64,000 bases of DNA from Pseudomonas anguilliseptica (GTDB lineage Bacteria; Pseudomonadota; Gammaproteobacteria; Pseudomonadales; Pseudomonadaceae): positions 930,001 through 994,000 of the forward strand of contig NZ_FNSC01000001.1 in assembly GCF_900105355.1 (NCBI RefSeq). The letters are read 5' to 3'. The translations under genes were made by a program, and so were the position numbers. This document shows, piece by piece, positions 34,125-46,862 of the stretch (within the stretch, counting starts at the first letter, position 1; each line of letters starts with the position of its first letter). Under the pieces are notes generated by a model. That model was not told the DNA's origin, did no database searches, and saw only the letters and a list, made by a program, of their open reading frames with translations.

Positions 34125-35001
34125 GACGGTAATAACGATCCAGTAGGCTCGGCAAGCCCGAGCGCCAGGCACGCGGCTTGATGCCGAAGGTGTGAAGAAT
34201 CTTCTTACAGGACAGCACCGCATGCTGCGGTTCTTCAGCCGCATCCGGACGCGCGCTGTGCGCCTGCGGACTCACCTCATCGACCAGATTGCTGCGGAAG
34301 TTGCGCGCTTCGCTCAACACCGCCTGCCCCAGCGCCAGCGAAGTGGTCGCCTCATGCCCGCCGTAATGGTAGGTGCCCCACAGCGGCGTCTGGCAATCCA
34401 GTTGCTTGAGTACGGCGAGAATCACCCGCGCCGCATCATCGACAGGCGTTGGGTTGCCGCGCCGATCATCGGCCAGCAGCAGCGGCTCATCGTGCGCGGC
34501 GCGAGTCAGAAAGCGCCCGAGCAGGCCATTGGCGCTGTCATCCAGCAACCAGCCGAAACGCAGCAACACATGCCGCGGGCAGATCGCCCGCACGCGCTGC
34601 TCGAAGCGCCACAGCGCCTGACCACGCACGCCCAGCGGCACCGGTTCTTCCTTCTCGCTGTAGGCAGTCGCCCGCGAACCATCGAAAACGCGGTAGCTGG
34701 ACGGCTGCAGCAGGCGGATCTGGTGATGCTGACAGAGCTCGGCCAGGCGCTCGACAGAATGCTCCTGGGCAGCAAACTGCACCTCACTGACCACTTCGGC
34801 CTGGAACCAGCCGAAGTAGTACGCAAGGTTGATCAGGGCATCGGGGCGAGTGTCGTCGAGCAACTGGGTCAGGCTGGCGGGGTCCCAGCCTGACTCCGGT
34901 GGACGCGGCGCGAGAAAGCCAATGTCCTCCTCGGCGCCAAGGCGAATCAACGCCTGCCCCAGCGCATTACCGCCACCCAGCAGCATCAGCCGCATACGCA
35001 T
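34117..35001 (-). CDS. RmlD-like sugar-nucleotide-binding protein
   Basis: The 294-residue Rossmann protein (MLLGGGNALGQALIRLGAEE) is in the dTDP-4-dehydrorhamnose reductase (RmlD) group: LIQLLDDTRPDALINLAYYF-like text at residues 45-65 and later GVRGQALWRFEQRVRAICPR and LRFGWLLDDSANGLLGRFL. The usual YxxxK is not clear (GVRGQALWRFE is in that place), so catalysis is uncertain. It is co-transcribed with the epimerase gene downstream. The ATG at 35001 is used; one at 34995 is possible. Confidence 0.75.
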   Translation of the reverse strand: MRMRLMLLGGGNALGQALIRLGAEEDIGFLAPRPPESGWDPASLTQLLDDTRPDALINLAYYFGWFQAEVVSEVQFAAQEHSVERLAELCQHHQIRLLQPSSYRVFDGSRATAYSEKEEPVPLGVRGQALWRFEQRVRAICPRHVLLRFGWLLDDSANGLLGRFLTRAAHDEPLLLADDRRGNPTPVDDAARVILAVLKQLDCQTPLWGTYHYGGHEATTSLALGQAVLSEARNFRSNLVDEVSPQAHSARPDAAEEPQHAVLSCKKILHTFGIKPRAWRSGLPSLLDRYYRHV

Positions 35002-35023
35002 GATCGAATGCTAACTCAGCAGA

Positions 35024-35518
35024 TCAGAACGGGATGTCATCATCGAAGCTGTCGAAATCCGCAGCAGGCTGAGGTGCTTGTTGCGGTGCCGGGCGCGGAG
35101 CTGACTGCTGTGGCTCGCGCTGCGGCGCAGGACGCTGCTGACGCGGAGCGGAGTCGCCGCCACCGGCGCTATCCGGACGACCGCCAAGCAGCTGCATGGT
35201 GCCCTGCATGTCGACGATGATCTCGGTGGTGTAGCGCTTGATGCCGTCTTTTTCCCACTCACGGGTCTGCAGTTTGCCTTCGATGTACACCTGAGAACCT
35301 TTGCGCAGGTATTCGCCGGCAATCTCGGCCACCTTGCCGAATAGCGACACACGGTGCCATTCGGTTTTCTCGACCTTCTGACCGGTCTGCTTGTCGGTCC
35401 ACTGTTCGCTGGTCGCCAGGCTCAGGTTGGTGACCGCGTTGCCGCTCGGCAGGTAACGGGTTTCCGGGTCCTGTCCGCAGGTACCGACCAGAATGACTTT
35501 GTTAACCCCACGGGCCAT
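35024..35518 (-). CDS. ssb: Single-stranded DNA-binding protein
   Basis: The 164-residue SSB has an OB fold (about residues 1-110: [57 protein letters not shown]), then a Gln/Pro/Arg-rich disordered linker and the acidic C-terminal tail [11 protein letters not shown] that recruits repair and replication partners. It protects single-stranded DNA as a tetramer. It follows the MFS gene by 17 bp; the uvrA gene is transcribed away from that pair. Confidence 0.98.
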   Translation of the reverse strand: MARGVNKVILVGTCGQDPETRYLPSGNAVTNLSLATSEQWTDKQTGQKVEKTEWHRVSLFGKVAEIAGEYLRKGSQVYIEGKLQTREWEKDGIKRYTTEIIVDMQGTMQLLGGRPDSAGGGDSAPRQQRPAPQREPQQSAPRPAPQQAPQPAADFDSFDDDIPF

Positions 35519-35535
35519 AACGTTCTCCTAGGCTT

Positions 35536-36924
35536 TCAGCACGCCACCGGCGCCGGCTCTATGAGGCGCTCAAGGGACGTGCGGTCCAATTGTTGGGTAT
35601 CCACTTTGATATAGATGGCCGCTTCGTCGCGCACCACTACGGCATCCGCCACTCCGGGCACAGCCTGTAAACGCTCGGCCAATCCCGCCTCTTGCAATGC
35701 CGCAGCTGAAAGCGGCAGACGCAGGCTGGTGACATACGGCGGTTCGCGCATAGTAACAGCAAAGGCCAGCCAAAAAAGCGCCAGCAAGGCACAGCCCGCA
35801 AACACACCCGACAGGCTGTAGTGCTGATACAACCAGCCACCCAAGATGCCGCCAATGGCCGCACCGAGGAATTGGCTGGTTGAATACACGCCCATCGCCG
35901 TGCCTTTGCCGCCAGCCGGAGCCACCTTGCTGATCAGCGACGGCAGCGAGGCCTCCAGCAAGTTGAATGCGGTAAAGAACACCACAGTGCCAAGCACCAG
36001 CGCACGCAGACTGCTGCCGAACCACCAGAAGAACAGCTCACACAGCAGCAGCACACTGACCGCGCCAAGCAGCACCTGCTTCATCCTGCGTTTTTTCTCG
36101 CCATAAATAATGAATGGCACCATGCCGAAGAAGCCCACCAGCAGTGCAGTGAGATAGACCCACCAGTGCTCCTCCTTGGCCAGGCCGCCCTGCTCCACCA
36201 GCGCCAACGGCAAGGCAATAAAGCTGGCCATGAGGATCGCGTGCAACACCAGAATGCCGAAATCCAGACGCAGCAGGTCCGCATGCTTGAGGGTCGGCAG
36301 CAGTGCCTGTTGGTTCACCCCGGACTCACGATGCTGCAACGGCCCGGCAGAGCTCGGCACCAGACCGGCGACGATAACGATGCCCAGCAGCGCCATAGCC
36401 GCAGTAGCGAGAAACAGACCAGAAAGGCCAAAAGCACGTGTCAACAACGGGCCAACCACCATGGCTACGGCAAACGATAGACCGATGCTCATGCCGATCA
36501 TGGCCATGGCCTTGGTGCGGTGTTGTTCACGGGTCAGGTCGGAGAGCAGCGCCATCACCGCAGCGGAAATCGCCCCGGCGCCCTGCAGAATGCGCCCCGC
36601 GATCACCCCGTAAATCGAATCGGCATTGGCCGCCAGCAGGCTGCCGGCAGCGAAGATCAACAGACCGACATAGATCACCGGCCGTCGGCCGATGCGGTCA
36701 CTGAGCATGCCAAATGGAATTTGCAGAAACGCCTGGGTCAGGCCGTAGGCGCCTATCGCCAGGCCGATCAACGCCGGCGTGCTGCCCTGCAACTCCATGC
36801 CATAGGTGGCCAGCACCGGCAGCACCATAAACATACCGAGCATGCGGAACGCGAACACCAGCGCCAGGCCACCGGCCGCACGGGTTTCGCTGCCGCTCAT
36901 GCGCTCGCTGTGCAGATCATGCAT
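35536..36924 (-). CDS. MFS transporter with C-terminal ferredoxin-like domain (YajR-like)
   Basis: The 462-residue protein has twelve membrane segments of the major facilitator family; motif A is [16 protein letters not shown] after helix 2, and [20 protein letters not shown] lies in helix 5. A soluble tail of about 65 residues after helix 12 ([20 protein letters not shown]) resembles the ferredoxin-like YAM domain of E. coli YajR. Substrate is unknown. The start is ATG at 36924 (AGGG upstream) or 36900. It lies upstream of ssb, diverging from uvrA. Confidence 0.88.
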   Translation of the reverse strand: MHDLHSERMSGSETRAAGGLALVFAFRMLGMFMVLPVLATYGMELQGSTPALIGLAIGAYGLTQAFLQIPFGMLSDRIGRRPVIYVGLLIFAAGSLLAANADSIYGVIAGRILQGAGAISAAVMALLSDLTREQHRTKAMAMIGMSIGLSFAVAMVVGPLLTRAFGLSGLFLATAAMALLGIVIVAGLVPSSAGPLQHRESGVNQQALLPTLKHADLLRLDFGILVLHAILMASFIALPLALVEQGGLAKEEHWWVYLTALLVGFFGMVPFIIYGEKKRRMKQVLLGAVSVLLLCELFFWWFGSSLRALVLGTVVFFTAFNLLEASLPSLISKVAPAGGKGTAMGVYSTSQFLGAAIGGILGGWLYQHYSLSGVFAGCALLALFWLAFAVTMREPPYVTSLRLPLSAAALQEAGLAERLQAVPGVADAVVVRDEAAIYIKVDTQQLDRTSLERLIEPAPVAC

Positions 36925-37059
36925 GGAAAAGGCCCTGTCGAAATAGGCGGCGATTCTAGCAGCACTCAAACCATGCGGCACAGCAGCGACGCTTTGCCGC
37001 GCCCGCCTCCCGAGCCGTATACTCGGTGGTTTTCCGCCCGCCATGCGAGGCCGTTGTTT

Positions 37060-39894
<2,835 letters not shown>

Positions 39895-39904
39895 GACCGC
39901 GCAC

Positions 39905-39938
39905 AAGAAAAAGCCCCGCATGTGCGGGGCTTTTTCTT
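39905..39938. terminator. Bidirectional terminator between uvrA and bfr
   Basis: AAGAAAAAGCCCCGCA and TGCGGGGCTTTTTCTT form a long stem with A/T flanks on both sides, between two convergent genes. Confidence 0.93.
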
Positions 39939-39951
39939 GGCCGAATAATAC

Positions 39952-40416
39952 TTACATCTGCGTCTGCAGGTAGTTCTCCAGGCCCAGCCTATCGATCAAC
40001 CCAAGCTGAACCTCCAGCCAGTAGGCATGATCTTCTTCGGTGTCCTTGAGCTGCACCAGCAGGATGTCGCGAGTCTGGTAATCCTGATGCTGTTCGCACA
40101 TCGCGATGCCTTTGCTCAGGGCCCCACGCACGTGATACTCCAGCGCCAGGTCAAGCTTGAGCATCTCCGGCACGCTCTGGCCGAAGCGGAAGCTGTCAGG
40201 AACCATGTCCGGCGAGCCTTCAAGAAACAGAATGCGCTTGAGGATGGCATCGGCATGCTGGGTTTCCTCTTCCATCTCATGATTGATCCGTTCGTACAGC
40301 TTGCTGAAACCCCAATCCTCATACAGGCGCGAATGGACGAAGTACTGATCACGGGCAGCCAGCTCGCCTTTGAGCAGCACCTTCAGGTAATCGATGACTT
40401 CTATATGGCCTTTCAT
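39952..40416 (-). CDS. bfr: Bacterioferritin-family ferritin without haem-ligand Met52 (BfrA/FtnA type)
   Basis: This 154-residue four-helix iron-storage subunit keeps the ferroxidase ligands: Glu18, Tyr25, Glu51, His54 and the later Glu/His (DTEEDHAYW). At position 52, where haem-binding bacterioferritins have Met, it has Thr ([10 protein letters not shown]), so it probably does not bind haem, like the P. aeruginosa protein from PA4235. It stores iron in a 24-mer. An IS5 element lies 12 bp upstream of the start, directly beyond the AAGGAA ribosome-binding site, so the native promoter is displaced by 1.2 kb. Confidence 0.93.
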   Translation of the reverse strand: MKGHIEVIDYLKVLLKGELAARDQYFVHSRLYEDWGFSKLYERINHEMEEETQHADAILKRILFLEGSPDMVPDSFRFGQSVPEMLKLDLALEYHVRGALSKGIAMCEQHQDYQTRDILLVQLKDTEEDHAYWLEVQLGLIDRLGLENYLQTQM

Positions 40417-40427
40417 GGGTATTTTCC

Positions 40428-40431
40428 TTAG
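40428..40431. repeat. Target-site duplication TTAG, left copy
   Basis: TTAG next to the left IS end is repeated at 41624-41627. It fits the YTAR target preference of the IS5 group. Confidence 0.85.
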
Positions 40432-41623
40432 GGATGGTCTGAAGTAGCCCTGTATTTCCGGTCAACTTCAGCCTCCGCTGATTTTGAAAGCGGAAAACTG
40501 ATCAAAAACGATCAAGTCATCCGCTCATTTCGGTGTTTCTGGCCGCCGCGAGCACCTCGCAGCGGTCATTTCCCACATTACAGGCGCACCTCTCCTGCAT
40601 TCGTCAGCAAATGTCGACGGGCCATCCACAGGTTCGACAGGGCGAACAGCGTTACCAGTTGTGCGGTGTTTTTGGCCAGGCCACGGAAACGCGTCTTCAC
40701 ATAACCGAACTGACGCTTGATCACCCGGAACGGGTGCTCGACCTTGGCGCGAACTTGCGCCTTGGCCTTCTCGATCTTGCGCTTGGCTTTGTACAGCGCG
40801 CTGCGCTTACTCAACGTGTTGTACGTACTGCGGCGGGCTGCGATCTGCCAGATCACTTCACGGCCTTCATGTTCTGGCCGCTTCTCTACGCCGGTGTAAC
40901 CCGCGTCGGCACCCACCATGTTTTCTTTGCCGTGTAGCAGCTTGTCGACCTGAGTAACGTCTGCAACATTGGCTGCCGTGCCGACCACGCTATGCACTAA
41001 ACCCGACTCGTCATCGACGCCGATGTGCGCCTTCATGCCGAAGTAATACTGGTTTCCCTTCTTGGTCTGGTGCATTTCCGGGTCACGCTTACCGTCCTTG
41101 TTCTTGGTCGAACTCGGCGCATTGATCAGCGTGGCATCGACGATGGTGCCTTGGCGCAATGACAAACCGCGGTCACCCAAATAGCCATTGATGACGGCCA
41201 AGATGCCCGCAGCCAGTTCGTGTTTCTCCAGCAATCGGCGGAAGTTGAGGATGGTGGTTTCGTCGGGAATGCGCTCCAGGCTCAGACCCGCAAACTGGCG
41301 CAGGATGGTGGTCTCGTACAGAGCCTCCTCCATCGCCGGGTCGCTGTAGCCGAACCAGTTCTGCATCAAATGAACCCGTAACATCGCCATCAGCGGATAG
41401 GCTGGACGTCCGCCTTCACCCTTGGGGTAATGCGGTTCGATCAAGGCAATCAAACCCTTCCACGGCACAACCTGATCCATCTCGATCAGGAACAGCTCTT
41501 TGCGGGTTTGCTTGCGCTTGCCGGCGTACTCGGCGTCGGCGAAGGTCATCTGCTTCATCGGAAAACTCGGCGGGTGGAGTTCAGGTATTTTGCCAAATTC
41601 AGGAAGTCTTCTTCAGGGTTTCC
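40432..41623 (-). mobile_element. IS5-family insertion sequence, complete, 1192 bp
   Basis: The ends are GGATGGTCTGAAGTAG (left) and, on the other strand, GGAAACCCTGAAGAAG (right), an imperfect inverted repeat flanked by a TTAG duplication on each side. Length and single transposase gene match the IS5 subgroup. It is inserted between bfr and rplQ, where katA stands in PAO1 as I recall; both its gene and bfr read toward 5'-low coordinates. Confidence 0.92.
40578..41558 (-). CDS. IS5-family DDE transposase
   Basis: The 326-residue transposase shows the IS5-type catalytic core: first Asp in TIVDATLINAPSST, second in GADAGYTGVEKR, and the R-x3-E-x6-K signature in RAKVEHPFRVIKRQF. The N-terminal domain has LIALIEPHYPKGEGGRPAYP and IPDETTILNFRRLLE. 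The frame is intact, so the element may be active. Transcription runs toward bfr. Confidence 0.95.
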   Translation of the reverse strand: MKQMTFADAEYAGKRKQTRKELFLIEMDQVVPWKGLIALIEPHYPKGEGGRPAYPLMAMLRVHLMQNWFGYSDPAMEEALYETTILRQFAGLSLERIPDETTILNFRRLLEKHELAAGILAVINGYLGDRGLSLRQGTIVDATLINAPSSTKNKDGKRDPEMHQTKKGNQYYFGMKAHIGVDDESGLVHSVVGTAANVADVTQVDKLLHGKENMVGADAGYTGVEKRPEHEGREVIWQIAARRSTYNTLSKRSALYKAKRKIEKAKAQVRAKVEHPFRVIKRQFGYVKTRFRGLAKNTAQLVTLFALSNLWMARRHLLTNAGEVRL

Positions 41624-41627
41624 TTAG
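41624..41627. repeat. Target-site duplication TTAG, right copy
   Basis: Matches 40428-40431 and marks the right border of the IS. The sequence from here to about 41727 was upstream of bfr before insertion. Confidence 0.85.
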
Positions 41628-41727
41628 CAAGCGGCAAACATGAACAATGCTGGCGGCCCACAGCCGACGGGTCAAGCACAGCGCACAGACGCGCATGACA
41701 ACGTCAAAATGGGCTTATTCCAACCAT

Positions 41728-41757
41728 AAAAAAACCGGGCCAAGGCCCGGTTTTTTT
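41728..41757. terminator. Terminator after rplQ
   Basis: AAAAAAACCGGGCC and GGCCCGGTTTTTTT form a stem with a two-base loop, 15 bp beyond the rplQ stop on the minus strand; it ends the alpha operon. Confidence 0.92.
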
Positions 41758-41771
41758 ATACAACCTACGAC

Positions 41772-42158
41772 TTACTCAGCGTCTACAGCTGCACCAGCGA
41801 CCGGACGGTCAACCAGCTCAACATAAGCCATTGGAGCATTGTCACCAGTGCGGAAGCCGCACTTGAGGATACGCAGGTAACCGCCCTGACGGGTGGCGTA
41901 GCGCTTGCCCAGGTCGTTGAACAGCTTGCCTACGATGGCTTTCGAACGAGTACGGTCGAAGGCCAGACGACGATTGGCAACGCTGTCTTCTTTAGCCAGA
42001 GTAATCAGCGGCTCGGCAACGCGACGCAGCTCTTTGGCTTTCGGCAGAGTAGTTTTTATCAGCTCATGCTCGAACAGCGATACCGCCATGTTCTGGAACA
42101 TGGCCTTGCGGTGTGCGCTGTTGCGGCTGAGGTGACGGCCACTTTTACGATGACGCAT
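41772..42158 (-). CDS. rplQ: Ribosomal protein L17
   Basis: The 128-residue large-subunit protein lies near the peptide exit tunnel. [20 protein letters not shown] is the invariant N-terminus, and [17 protein letters not shown] and [20 protein letters not shown] follow. It is the last gene of the alpha operon (rpsM-rpsK-rpsD-rpoA-rplQ) and lies 42 bp from rpoA. Confidence 0.98.
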   Translation of the reverse strand: MRHRKSGRHLSRNSAHRKAMFQNMAVSLFEHELIKTTLPKAKELRRVAEPLITLAKEDSVANRRLAFDRTRSKAIVGKLFNDLGKRYATRQGGYLRILKCGFRTGDNAPMAYVELVDRPVAGAAVDAE

Positions 42159-42200
42159 GGTTCAATTCCTTACCAAACTCACGTTCGGTGATGATGACGA

Positions 42201-43202
42201 TCAGGCAGTCGCCTTATCGTCTTTCTTCAGACTTGCCGGCGGCCAGTTGTCGAGGCGCATACCGAGGGACAGACCGCGAGAAGCCAGAACATCCTTGATT
42301 TCGGTCAGGGATTTCTTGCCCAGGTTCGGCGTTTTCAACAGTTCTACTTCGGTGCGCTGAATCAGATCGCCGATGTAGTAAATGTTCTCTGCCTTGAGGC
42401 AGTTGGCCGAACGTACAGTCAGCTCCAGGTCATCAACCGGACGGAGGAGGATCGGATCGATCTCATCTTCCTGCTCGATAACAACAGGCTCACTGTCACC
42501 CTTGAGGTCGACGAACGCAGCCAACTGCTGTTGCAGAATGGTCGCGGCGCGGCGAATAGCCTCTTCAGGATCCAGAGTACCGTTGGTCTCCAGGTCGATA
42601 ACCAGTTTGTCCAGGTTGGTACGCTGCTCAACACGAGCGTTTTCCACCACGTACGACACACGGCGTACCGGGCTGAACGAAGCATCCAGCTGCAAGCGAC
42701 CAATGCTGCGGCTTTCATCTTCATCGCTCTGACGCGCGTCAGCCGGCTCATAGCCGCGACCACGAGCTATGGTGAGCTTCATGTTCAGCGCGCCAGTGGA
42801 AGCCAGGTTGGCGATTACGTGGTCGCCATTGACGATTTCGACATCGTGATCCAGCTGAATATCGGCGGCGGTAACTACGCCCGAGCCCTTCTTCGCCAGA
42901 GTCAACGTCACTTCGTCACGACCGTGCAGTTTGACAGCCAGACCTTTCAGGTTGAGCAGGATTTCAATGACGTCTTCCTGAACACCTTCGATGGCGCTGT
43001 ACTCATGGAGTACACCGTCAATCTCGGCCTCGACTACTGCACAGCCAGGCATGGAGGACAACAGGATGCGACGCAGCGCGTTGCCCAGGGTATGGCCAAA
43101 GCCACGCTCGAGAGGCTCGAGAGTGATCTTGGCGCGGGTCGAACTGACCACCTGCACATCAATGTGGCGGGGGGTCAGGAACTCATTTACCGAAATCTGC
43201 AT
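42201..43202 (-). CDS. rpoA: RNA polymerase alpha subunit
   Basis: The 333-residue protein has an assembly domain (about 1-230; [20 protein letters not shown]) and a DNA/activator-binding C-terminal domain (about 245-325; [40 protein letters not shown]). Length is the family norm. It is co-transcribed with ribosomal protein genes. Confidence 0.98.
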   Translation of the reverse strand: MQISVNEFLTPRHIDVQVVSSTRAKITLEPLERGFGHTLGNALRRILLSSMPGCAVVEAEIDGVLHEYSAIEGVQEDVIEILLNLKGLAVKLHGRDEVTLTLAKKGSGVVTAADIQLDHDVEIVNGDHVIANLASTGALNMKLTIARGRGYEPADARQSDEDESRSIGRLQLDASFSPVRRVSYVVENARVEQRTNLDKLVIDLETNGTLDPEEAIRRAATILQQQLAAFVDLKGDSEPVVIEQEDEIDPILLRPVDDLELTVRSANCLKAENIYYIGDLIQRTEVELLKTPNLGKKSLTEIKDVLASRGLSLGMRLDNWPPASLKKDDKATA

Positions 43203-43224
43203 GGATGCACCTATTTTCTAGCCC

Positions 43225-43845
43225 TTACTTGGAGTAGAGCTCGACAATCAGGCTTTCGTTGATGTCAGCGGAGAGATCACTGCGCGCCGGGACGTTTTTG
43301 AACACGCCAGACTTCTTCTCAGTGTCTACTTCTACCCATTCAACGCGGCCACGCTGGGCACACAGCTCAAGAGCTTGAACAATGCGCAGCTGATTCTTCG
43401 ATTTCTCGCGAACTGCAACAACGTCACCAGCTTTAACCTGGCAGGACGGTACGTTGACAGTTTTACCGTTTACGCTGATCGACTTGTGCGATACCAGCTG
43501 ACGGGATTCAGCGCGAGTAGCGCCGTAGCCCATGCGGTAAACCACGTTATCCAGGCGGCATTCGAGCAGTTGCAGCAGGTTCTCACCAGTAGCGCCTTTC
43601 TTGCCGGCAGCTTCTTTGTAATAACCGCTGAATTGACGCTCAAGCACACCGTAAATGCGACGAACTTTTTGCTTTTCACGCAGCTGGGTGCCGTAGCCGG
43701 ACTGACGGCCACGGCGCTGACCGTGAATACCTGGGGCTGCTTCGATGTTGCACTTCGATTCCAGAGCGCGTACACCGCTTTTCAGGAAAAGATCTGTGCC
43801 TTCACGACGAGACAGTTTGCATTTGGGACCAATGTAACGAGCCAT
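43225..43845 (-). CDS. rpsD: Ribosomal protein S4
   Basis: The 206-residue primary 16S rRNA binder starts [16 protein letters not shown] and carries the S4 RNA-binding domain ([20 protein letters not shown]). In enterobacteria S4 also represses the alpha operon by binding its leader. Only two Cys are present near the N-terminus, so no full zinc site is expected. Confidence 0.98.
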   Translation of the reverse strand: MARYIGPKCKLSRREGTDLFLKSGVRALESKCNIEAAPGIHGQRRGRQSGYGTQLREKQKVRRIYGVLERQFSGYYKEAAGKKGATGENLLQLLECRLDNVVYRMGYGATRAESRQLVSHKSISVNGKTVNVPSCQVKAGDVVAVREKSKNQLRIVQALELCAQRGRVEWVEVDTEKKSGVFKNVPARSDLSADINESLIVELYSK

Positions 43846-43862
43846 TTCTCACTGTCTCCTGA

Positions 43863-44252
43863 TTACACGCGACGCTTTTTCGAAGGACGGCACCCGTTAT
43901 GCGGGATTGGCGTCACATCGGTGATGCTGGCGATCTTATAGCCACAGCCGTTCAATGCACGGACAGCGGACTCACGACCTGGACCTGGACCCTTGACGTT
44001 AACGTCGAGGTTCTTCAGACCATATTCCAGCGCAGCTTGACCAGCACGTTCTGCAGCCACCTGGGCGGCGAACGGGGTGCTTTTACGCGAGCCGCGGAAA
44101 CCCGAACCACCAGAGGTAGCCCAGGACAGAGCGTTGCCCTGACGGTCAGTAATGGTCACGATTGTGTTGTTGAAAGAGGCGTGGATGTGGGCGATGCCAT
44201 CAACCACCGTCTTTTTGACTTTCTTACGAGTACGAGCAGCAGGTTTTGCCAT
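43863..44252 (-). CDS. rpsK: Ribosomal protein S11
   Basis: The 129-residue platform protein has [40 protein letters not shown] and the C-terminal [18 protein letters not shown]. It contacts the mRNA exit region. Follows rpsM by 30 bp. Confidence 0.98.
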   Translation of the reverse strand: MAKPAARTRKKVKKTVVDGIAHIHASFNNTIVTITDRQGNALSWATSGGSGFRGSRKSTPFAAQVAAERAGQAALEYGLKNLDVNVKGPGPGRESAVRALNGCGYKIASITDVTPIPHNGCRPSKKRRV

Positions 44253-44282
44253 GACTAGATTCCTGTCGATGCGCGAATGCGA

Positions 44283-44639
44283 TTACTTGCGGATCGGCTT
44301 ACGCGGGCCCTTACGGGTACGCGCGTTGGTCTTGGTACGCTGACCGCGAACCGGCAGACCACGACGATGACGCAGGCCGCGGTAGCAACCCAGGTCCATC
44401 AAGCGCTTGATTTTCATGTTCACTTCACGACGCAGGTCGCCTTCGGTATTCACCTTGGCTACTTCGCCACGCAGCTGCTCGATCTGCTCGTCAGAGAGAT
44501 CTTTGATCTTTGCAGCCGGATTAACGCCGGCGGCAGCACAGACTTTCTGTGCAGTTGTGCGACCAACACCATAGATGTAGGTCAACGAGATAACAGTGTG
44601 CTTGTTATCCGGAATGTTAACGCCTGCAATACGGGCCAT
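44283..44639 (-). CDS. rpsM: Ribosomal protein S13
   Basis: The 118-residue head protein starts [20 protein letters not shown] and ends in a basic tail ([20 protein letters not shown]). It bridges to the large subunit and P-site tRNA. It is the first gene of the alpha operon here: a 131-bp spacer with a terminator-like hairpin separates it from rpmJ. Confidence 0.98.
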   Translation of the reverse strand: MARIAGVNIPDNKHTVISLTYIYGVGRTTAQKVCAAAGVNPAAKIKDLSDEQIEQLRGEVAKVNTEGDLRREVNMKIKRLMDLGCYRGLRHRRGLPVRGQRTKTNARTRKGPRKPIRK

Positions 44640-44727
44640 TCAGTGGAACTCCAATTGACAGCTACCTACGCCCCGGAAGCCAAGAAATAGGGCGCAAGAT
44701 ATTAACGCTGTAAAAACAAATAATCAA

Positions 44728-44751
44728 CCCGGCAGCGCACTAGCTGCCGGG
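44728..44751 (-). terminator. Hairpin between rpmJ and rpsM
   Basis: CCCGGCAGC and GCTGCCGGG form a 9-bp stem; on the minus strand it is followed by a T-rich stretch (TTGATTATTTGTTTTT). It probably ends or attenuates the spc transcript before the alpha operon. Confidence 0.7.
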
Positions 44752-44770
44752 CTTGTCACTTCACTCACAC

Positions 44771-44887
44771 TCAGCCTTGGCGCTGTTTGTGACGCGGCTC
44801 CGCGCTGCAAATGACGCGAACAACACCTTCGCGACGAATAATCTTGCAGTTGCGGCACAGCTTTTTCACCGATGCACGAACTTTCAT
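44771..44887 (-). CDS. rpmJ: Ribosomal protein L36 (zinc-binding form)
   Basis: The 38-residue protein starts [20 protein letters not shown] and keeps the zinc ligands Cys11, Cys14, Cys27 and His33. It is the C+ form, which Zur-controlled paralogues can replace under zinc starvation in some bacteria. The ATG at 44887 is 26 bp from the secY stop. Longer readings are spurious. Confidence 0.96.
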
Positions 44888-44913
44888 CACCAACTCCTCG
44901 AACCTTATGGACT

Positions 44914-46242
44914 TCAGCGCAGCATGCCGCTGCCGTAGCCCTTCAGGTTGGCTTTCTTCATCAGGGATTCGTACTGGTGCGAAACGAGGTGCGATTGTAC
45001 TTGCGACATAAAGTCCATCACAACCACTACCACGATCAGCAACGAGGTCCCGCCAAGATAGAACGGTACGTTGGCAGCCACCACCAGGAACTGGGGCAAC
45101 AAGCATACGGCCGTCATGTACAGAGCACCGAACATGGTCAAGCGAGTCAACACGCCATCGATATAGCGCGCCGATTGCTCACCGGGACGGATACCCGGAA
45201 TAAAGGCACCGGACTTCTTCAGGTTCTCCGCTACGTCTTTCGGGTTGAACATCAGCGCTGTATAGAAGAAGCAGAAGAAAACAATCCCCGCACTAAACAG
45301 CAAAATGTTCAACGGCTGACCAGGAGCGATAGCCTGTGAAATATCCTGCAGCCAGCCCATACCTTCAGACTGACCAAACCAGGCACCCAGCGAGGCCGGG
45401 AATAACAGAAGGCTGCTGGCGAAAATAGCCGGGATAACCCCCGCCATATTCACCTTCAACGGCAAGTGGCTGGTCTGCGCAGCAAAGACCTTGCGACCCT
45501 GCTGACGCTTGGCGTAGTGCACCGCAATGCGACGCTGACCACGCTCAATGAACACCACGAAACCGATAATCGCTACTGCCAGCAAACCGATGGCAATCAG
45601 GGCAAAGATATTGATATCACCCTGACGAGCAGACTCGAAAGACTGCCCAATCGCCGACGGCAGACCGGCCACGATGCCTGCAAAGATCAGCATCGAAATA
45701 CCGTTGCCAACACCACGCTCAGTGATTTGCTCGCCCAGCCACATCATGAACATTGCACCCGCCACAAAGGTGGTGACTGCAACGAAGTGGAAGCCGAAAT
45801 CAACTGTAAACGCTACGCCCTGACTCGCCAGGCCGACGGACATGCCGACTGCTTGGACAATAGCCAGGACGAGGGTGCCGTAGCGGGTGTACTGGCTAAT
45901 CTTGCGACGGCCAGCCTCACCTTCCTTCTTCAACCGCTCCAGCTGCGGGCTGACAGCGGTCATGAGCTGCATGATGATCGACGCCGAAATGTACGGCATG
46001 ATCCCCAGTGCAAAAATACTCATACGCTCCAGCGCGCCGCCGGAAAACATGTTGAACAAGCTAAGAATGGTCCCCTCATTCTGTCGAAACAGGTCCGCCA
46101 GCCGATCAGGGTTGATACCAGGAACCGGGATGTGTGCACCTATCCGATAGACGATGATCGCCATGAACAGAAAGCGCAAACGAGCCCAAAGCTCGGATAA
46201 CCCGCCATTGCTGAGCGCTGAGAGAGCACCTTGCTTAGCCAT
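44914..46242 (-). CDS. secY: Preprotein translocase subunit SecY
   Basis: The 442-residue channel subunit has ten membrane helices; key stretches are [40 protein letters not shown] and [20 protein letters not shown]. It forms the protein-conducting channel with SecE and SecG. It follows rplO by a shared boundary and ends the core spc operon before rpmJ. Confidence 0.98.
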
Positions 46243-46677
46243 TTATTCCTCGAACTTACCGCCAGCTGCTTCGATAGCCGCGCGCGCACCTTTGGTGGCG
46301 GCGATACCTTTAAGGGTGACTGCCTGAGTAACTTCACCGGACAGCATGACTTTCACACGCTGTACGTTTTGGTTGATCAGGTTGGCATCCTTCAGCGACT
46401 GCAGAGTAACAATGCCGCCTTCGATTTTATTCAGCTCGGAAGTACGCACTTCAGCGCGATCCATAGCCTTCAAAGAAACGAAACCGAACTTAGGCAGACG
46501 GCGGTGCAGAGGCTGCTGGCCGCCTTCGAAACCCGGAGCAATGGTGCCACCGGAACGGGAGGCCTGACCCTTGTGGCCACGACCACCAGTCTTACCCAAA
46601 CCGCTACCGATACCACGGCCCGGACGGTGCTTCTCGCGACGGGAACCCGGCGCAGGACTCAAATCGTTCAGGTACAT
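46243..46677 (-). CDS. rplO: Ribosomal protein L15
   Basis: The 144-residue protein has a Gly/Arg-rich extended N-terminus ([20 protein letters not shown]) that winds into 23S rRNA, and a globular C-terminal half ([20 protein letters not shown]). It abuts secY. Confidence 0.98.
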   Translation of the reverse strand: MYLNDLSPAPGSRREKHRPGRGIGSGLGKTGGRGHKGQASRSGGTIAPGFEGGQQPLHRRLPKFGFVSLKAMDRAEVRTSELNKIEGGIVTLQSLKDANLINQNVQRVKVMLSGEVTQAVTLKGIAATKGARAAIEAAGGKFEE

Positions 46678-46680
46678 GAA

Positions 46681-46860
46681 TTAACCCTCGACTCGCAGCA
46701 TGTAGTAAGCCTTGTTGATCATCCCGCGATTCTCGGGAGTATCCAGCACTTCTACGGTGTGACCGATGCGACGCAGACCCAGCCCCTTAACGCAGAGCTT
46801 ATGGCTGGGGATACGGCCGGTCATGCTTTTGATCAGCGTGACTTTTACGGTATTAGCCAT
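46681..46860 (-). CDS. rpmD: Ribosomal protein L30
   Basis: The 59-residue protein ([20 protein letters not shown]) has the L30 fold with [20 protein letters not shown] and ends YYMLRVEG. It binds 5S/23S rRNA. The frame was read directly from the minus strand between rplO and rpsE; the start is 2 bp beyond the rpsE stop. Confidence 0.96.
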   Translation of the reverse strand: MANTVKVTLIKSMTGRIPSHKLCVKGLGLRRIGHTVEVLDTPENRGMINKAYYMLRVEG

Positions 46861-46862
46861 GA

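Noticed and set aside
36520..37059. N-terminal extension of uvrA
   Set aside because: It lies antisense to the MFS gene and its start; UvrA begins at [12 protein letters not shown].
36925..37059. LexA (SOS) box before uvrA
   Set aside because: No CTG-N10-CAG site with a convincing AT-rich centre could be found in the spacer.
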